A DNA stretch of 64,000 nt from Rhodoblastus sp963703385 (GTDB lineage: Bacteria > Pseudomonadota > Alphaproteobacteria > Rhizobiales > Beijerinckiaceae). Within the stretch, counting starts at the first letter, position 1. Each line of letters begins with the position of its first letter. Below the pieces are notes generated by a model, which worked only from the letters and a program-made list of their open reading frames with translations, was not told where the DNA came from and searched no databases. Positions 61,525-64,000 of the stretch are shown here, one piece after another. The translations under genes and the position numbers were made by a program. The DNA lies in the NCBI GenBank assembly GCA_963703385.1, contig OY969816.1, forward strand, positions 3,906,001-3,970,000. Reading direction: 5' to 3'.

Positions 61525-61971
61525 TCAATCTGGCAGCAGCCACCAGCCCGGCTTCATCTTCGCCTGATAGAGGAAGGTATAGTGAAGCATGGACTTCATC
61601 CAATGGCCCGCGAGGCCGATCTCGCCGAAGGTAAGATCGAGGTCGCGCCCATATTCCGGATATTTTTCATAGTCCGGCGCCACCGGGAAGACCGTCATGG
61701 CGGCGGCGGAGCCGCCGAAGAAATGCCGGCCGGTCGAGGCCACGCAGGCCGCGCCCATTTTGGCCATCGAGCGGTGTGGGTGGGTTTCTGGGCGCCGTTG
61801 AGCATGTCGCGGATGCTCTTGGCGACGGCGATGGCCATGGCGGCCGAGGGCATGCCGGTGCGCGGGGGCGCCGGGTTGATCGGCGCGCCGTTGGCGCTGG
61901 ACATCGGCTTGCTGATCAGATGCGGCAGATGGCCGCCGGCATTGGCCGCCGGCCATCTTTTATTGTTTCAG
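61525..61971 (-). pseudogene. Sulfide:quinone-oxidoreductase-like flavoprotein, C-terminal remnant
   Basis: Two frames together encode the last ~145 residues of an SQR-like FAD oxidoreductase: NGAPINPAPPRTGMPSAAMA, KSIRDMLNGAQKPTHTA, then after a one-base deletion near 61765 SMAKMGAACVAST, EKYPEYGRDLDLTFGEIGLA and HYTFLYQAKMKPGWWLLP. The N-terminal ~300 residues, including both FAD-binding motifs, are missing; the sulfur-globule-like gene lies there instead. It cannot be functional as it stands. Confidence 0.75.
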
Positions 61972-62412
61972 GCTTTGGGCCTGGGTTGGCTTCACCACCA
62001 GCCTGGGCCCCAGCCGCGGCCGCCGCGGTTGTAGCCGTTCCAGTCGTCGTCGCTTCGGCCGTTGACGTCCGAAGTCGGCGCCGCCGCCGAAGCTGAAGTT
62101 GCCGTTCATGTGGCCGCGGCCGGCGCCCCGGCCATGGCCATAGCCGCGGCCATAGGTGCTGTCGCCGTCATAATAGCCATAGCGCGGGCCATAATAGCCG
62201 CCATAGGGCGGCGGGGGCGGGGGCGGCGGCGGGGGCGGGCCCCAGTTCGGGTTGTTGGCCTGGGCCTGCGGAGCATTGGCAGGGCCGGCGTCGGCGGGCC
62301 GCTGCTGCGCGGCGGCATAAGGGCCGGACGGCGGCGGGATGTCTTCGGCCAAGGCCGCGCCGGCAAGGCCGGCGGCCCCGAGGAAGATTGCTATTGCCAT
62401 TTCTTTTTTCAT
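61960..62412 (-). CDS. Gly/Tyr/Pro-rich exported protein (sulfur-globule-protein-like), frameshifted 3' end
   Basis: Signal peptide EMAIAIFLGAAGLAGAALAE, then a PQ-rich section, an eleven-Pro run, and Gly/Tyr-rich repeats (YGGYYGPRYGYYDGDSTYG, GYGHGRGAGRGHMNGNFSFG). In the annotated frame the end turns into an Arg-rich tail (stop 61960). One frame over, from about 62055, it reads DVNGRSDDDWNGYNRGG then RGWGPGWW and stops at 61992, matching the composition far better, so a frameshift is likely. Similar proteins coat sulfur globules. SD GGGGAG before ATG 62412. Confidence 0.72.
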   Translation of the reverse strand: MKKEMAIAIFLGAAGLAGAALAEDIPPPSGPYAAAQQRPADAGPANAPQAQANNPNWGPPPPPPPPPPPYGGYYGPRYGYYDGDSTYGRGYGHGRGAGRGHMNGNFSFGGGADFGRQRPKRRRLERLQPRRPRLGPRLVVKPTQAQSLKQ

Positions 62413-62452
62413 TTTACTCTCCCCTACTCGATGGCGGGTCGCGGTGGCTAGC

Positions 62453-62905
62453 TTACCAGTATGGCGGCTGAACGCCCGTGCGTTGGCGCCACCAGCTCCA
62501 TGTTTGCGCGTTGGACCAGGCCGACAGCGGCGTGCTCCAGGGCACAAACATGTAAGGCGTGCTCAGACCCGCGCTGTTGAACGGGTCCGTCGTCGAATTG
62601 ACCTGGCCGAAGGTCCAGGTCTGGAGCCGCGCGTTCGGCAGTTCGCCGGCGGGGCCATAGGGCAGATAGGCCTGGGGCGGCGTCCAGCCGCCGGGCGGAA
62701 CCTGGGCGGCGGCGGGCGCGTCGAGCGGGCGCGGAATGGCCCCCCGAGGCCCGCCGAACATGTCCGGGGTCACCACCGGCTCGGCCGGCGGCTCCTCCCG
62801 CGCGCCGGCGAGGTCGCCGAAGGTCGCGGCTTCAGCCGTCGCCGCCAGCGCTGCCAGCGCGGCCAGCGCCACGAGCCCTGTCGCTTGGATTCTGTCGCGT
62901 TTCAT
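62453..62905 (-). CDS. Exported Pro/Trp-rich protein of the RND cluster
   Basis: A 150-residue exported protein: signal RIQATGLVALAALAALAATAE, then TPDMFGGPRGAIPRPLDAP, PGGWTPPQAYLPYGPAGELP and TWTFGQVNSTTDPFNSAG, ending NAQTWSWWRQRTGVQPPYW. The aromatic, low-charge composition resembles sulfur-globule-associated envelope proteins. The ATG overlaps the stop of the RND permease (ATGA), so it is coupled to it. No named family. Confidence 0.78.
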   Translation of the reverse strand: MKRDRIQATGLVALAALAALAATAEAATFGDLAGAREEPPAEPVVTPDMFGGPRGAIPRPLDAPAAAQVPPGGWTPPQAYLPYGPAGELPNARLQTWTFGQVNSTTDPFNSAGLSTPYMFVPWSTPLSAWSNAQTWSWWRQRTGVQPPYW

Positions 62906-64000
62906 CCCTGATCTCCCGGATCGTAGGATATGTCCTTGAGGCGGATGCCGCGCAAGCTGCGCTCGCGCTTCGATGACGGCTGACGCTGCCCCTTGTCCGC
63001 CTCGGGCTCGGGCTCGGGCGCCGGTTCAGGCTCCGACGCAGGCGCCGGTTCAGGCTCGGGCGCAGGCTCCGGCGCGGGTTCGGGCTCGGGCGGCGGTTCG
63101 GGTTCCGGCGCGGGTTCGGGCGATGGTTCGGGCGCGGGTTCGGGCTCTTGGGCGACGGGCGGCTCGTCGGCTTTTTTCGCCAGGCGCGCCGGGCGCCCGG
63201 AGGCTTGCGGAGCCGGCGCGGGCGAAGGCGGGGCAGGCGCGGGCGCGGGTTCGGGCTTTTGGGCGACGGGCGGCTCGTCGGCTTTTTTCACCAGGCGCGC
63301 CGGGCGCCCGGAGGCTGGCGGAGCCGGCGCGGGCGAAGGCGGTTCAGGCTCGGGCGGCGCGGCGTCGCCATCGCCGCGCCGGACCAGGCGGACCGGGCGG
63401 CCAGAGGCGCCCGACGGCGCGGGGGCAGGAGCCGGACCAGGACCCGGGCCAGGACCCGGACCGGGGCCTGGGCCGTGACCGGAGCCGTTGGGCGCGCCGC
63501 CATCGCCATCGCCGCCGTCGTCTTCGACCTCGCGGGTCTTAAAATATTTGCGCGCCGAGATGCAGCCGAGCGGAATGACGATCAGGGTCAAAAAAGTCGC
63601 CACCAGAGAGCCAAACAGCAGCGACACCGCCATGCCCTGGAAGATCGGGTCGCTGAGCAGCACCATCGAGCCGATCACCAGCGCCAGGGCGGTGATCATG
63701 ATCGGGCGCAGGCGGACGCGCCCGGCGGTGAGCACCGCCTCGCGCACGTCCCAGCCCTCGTGGACTTTTTCGCGCGCGAACTCCACCAACAGGATCGAGT
63801 TGCGCACGATGATGCCGGCGAGCGCGATGAAGCCGATCATCGAGGTCGCGGTAAAATCCGCCCCCAGCAGCCAATGGCCGGGCACGATGCCGATCAGCGT
63901 CAGCGGGATCGGCGTCATCACCACCGCCGGCAGCATGAAACTGCGGAACTCCGCCACCACCAGCATGTAGATCAGCACCAACGCCGCGCCAAAAGCCAGG
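62902..64000 (-). CDS. RND permease C-terminal part with ~210-residue Pro/Glu-rich tail (cut by window edge)
   Basis: The reading frame enters from beyond 64000. The membrane part resembles the last third of an RND pump: FGAALVLIYMLVVAEFRSFM, FTATSMIGFIALAGIIVRNS, VREAVLTAGRVRLRPIMITA, and GMAVSLLFGSLVATFLTLIV. After residues KYFKTREVEDD a long cytoplasmic tail follows, ~210 residues of PGPG, PEP and PAP repeats with three copies of SGRP(V/A)RL(V/A)(R/K)K, two of them in an exact ~37-codon DNA repeat. It ends with a basic KRERSLRGIRLKD. Such a tail is not usual for RND pumps. Overlaps the downstream gene by ATGA. Substrate unknown; context suggests sulfur chemistry. Confidence 0.85.
   Translation of the reverse strand, partial: LAFGAALVLIYMLVVAEFRSFMLPAVVMTPIPLTLIGIVPGHWLLGADFTATSMIGFIALAGIIVRNSILLVEFAREKVHEGWDVREAVLTAGRVRLRPIMITALALVIGSMVLLSDPIFQGMAVSLLFGSLVATFLTLIVIPLGCISARKYFKTREVEDDGGDGDGGAPNGSGHGPGPGPGPGPGPGPAPAPAPSGASGRPVRLVRRGDGDAAPPEPEPPSPAPAPPASGRPARLVKKADEPPVAQKPEPAPAPAPPSPAPAPQASGRPARLAKKADEPPVAQEPEPAPEPSPEPAPEPEPPPEPEPAPEPAPEPEPAPASEPEPAPEPEPEADKGQRQPSSKRERSLRGIRLKDISYDPGDQG

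Overview
The window is about 64 kb of GC-rich alphaproteobacterial chromosome, most likely Hyphomicrobiales. Evidence: the bifunctional MaoC-Pta next to ackA, an IalB-family protein, a gcvT-gcvH pair, sdhCDAB order, mesaconyl-CoA hydratase of the ethylmalonyl-CoA pathway, the MntR/MntH pair and abundant Rhizobiales-style intergenic palindromes. HypX (aerobic NiFe-hydrogenase maturation), mesaconyl-CoA hydratase and a lanmodulin-like EF-hand protein together suggest a methylotroph or relative (Beijerinckiaceae/Methylocystaceae type). That taxonomic step is inference.

Layout. 1-1.5 kb: 3' end of hypX and a 58-codon hypE 3' remnant. 1.9-8.1 kb: RND pump, a Cys-rich micro-ORF plus a duplicated-Cys4 protein, and a P3A-type H+-ATPase. 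8.1-12.3 kb: emrA-emrB-outer membrane factor operon. 12.4-16.3 kb: acetate kinase, MaoC-Pta and a RecD-like helicase. 16.4-22.4 kb: ohr, rlmN, UPF0182, aldo/keto reductase. 22.4-26.4 kb: repeats, a duplicated scrap of a DTW gene, TauE/SafE exporter, porin and Rrf2 regulator. 26.4-33.8 kb: DTW enzyme, gcvHT, IalB, mntR/mntH with two operators, metY, SPFH protein. 33.8-42.7 kb: holin-like protein, leuA with a leucine leader peptide, response regulator, lanmodulin-like protein, glycosyltransferase, 2OG oxygenase, GcvR-like, Sir2, CFA synthase. 43-50.3 kb: AhpD-like, DUF488, broken TDT transporter, CYTH-CHAD, WD40 protein, metal ABC ATPase with a His-rich peptide, PpiC. 50.5-61 kb: argJ, mutT, GNAT, sdhCDAB, esterase, mesaconyl-CoA hydratase, yggT-yggU, tRNA-Ala(CGC). 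61-64 kb: a decayed or mis-sequenced cluster of SQR-like C-terminus, sulfur-globule-like and Trp-rich secreted proteins and an RND permease with a very long Pro/Glu-rich tail.

Working together: ackA with MaoC-Pta handles acetyl-CoA/acetyl-P; gcvT/gcvH and the ACT-domain GcvR-like protein serve glycine cleavage; MntR appears to control mntH and itself; the porin, sulfur-anion exporter and Rrf2 regulator may form a small sulfur module.

Other themes: a ~106-bp MITE-like palindromic repeat occurs five times (two copies identical); about six genes carry single frameshifts near GC-rich tracts, so some 'pseudogenes' may reflect sequence errors; and several relics (hypE, DTW, glycosyltransferase, SQR) show small-scale genome decay.
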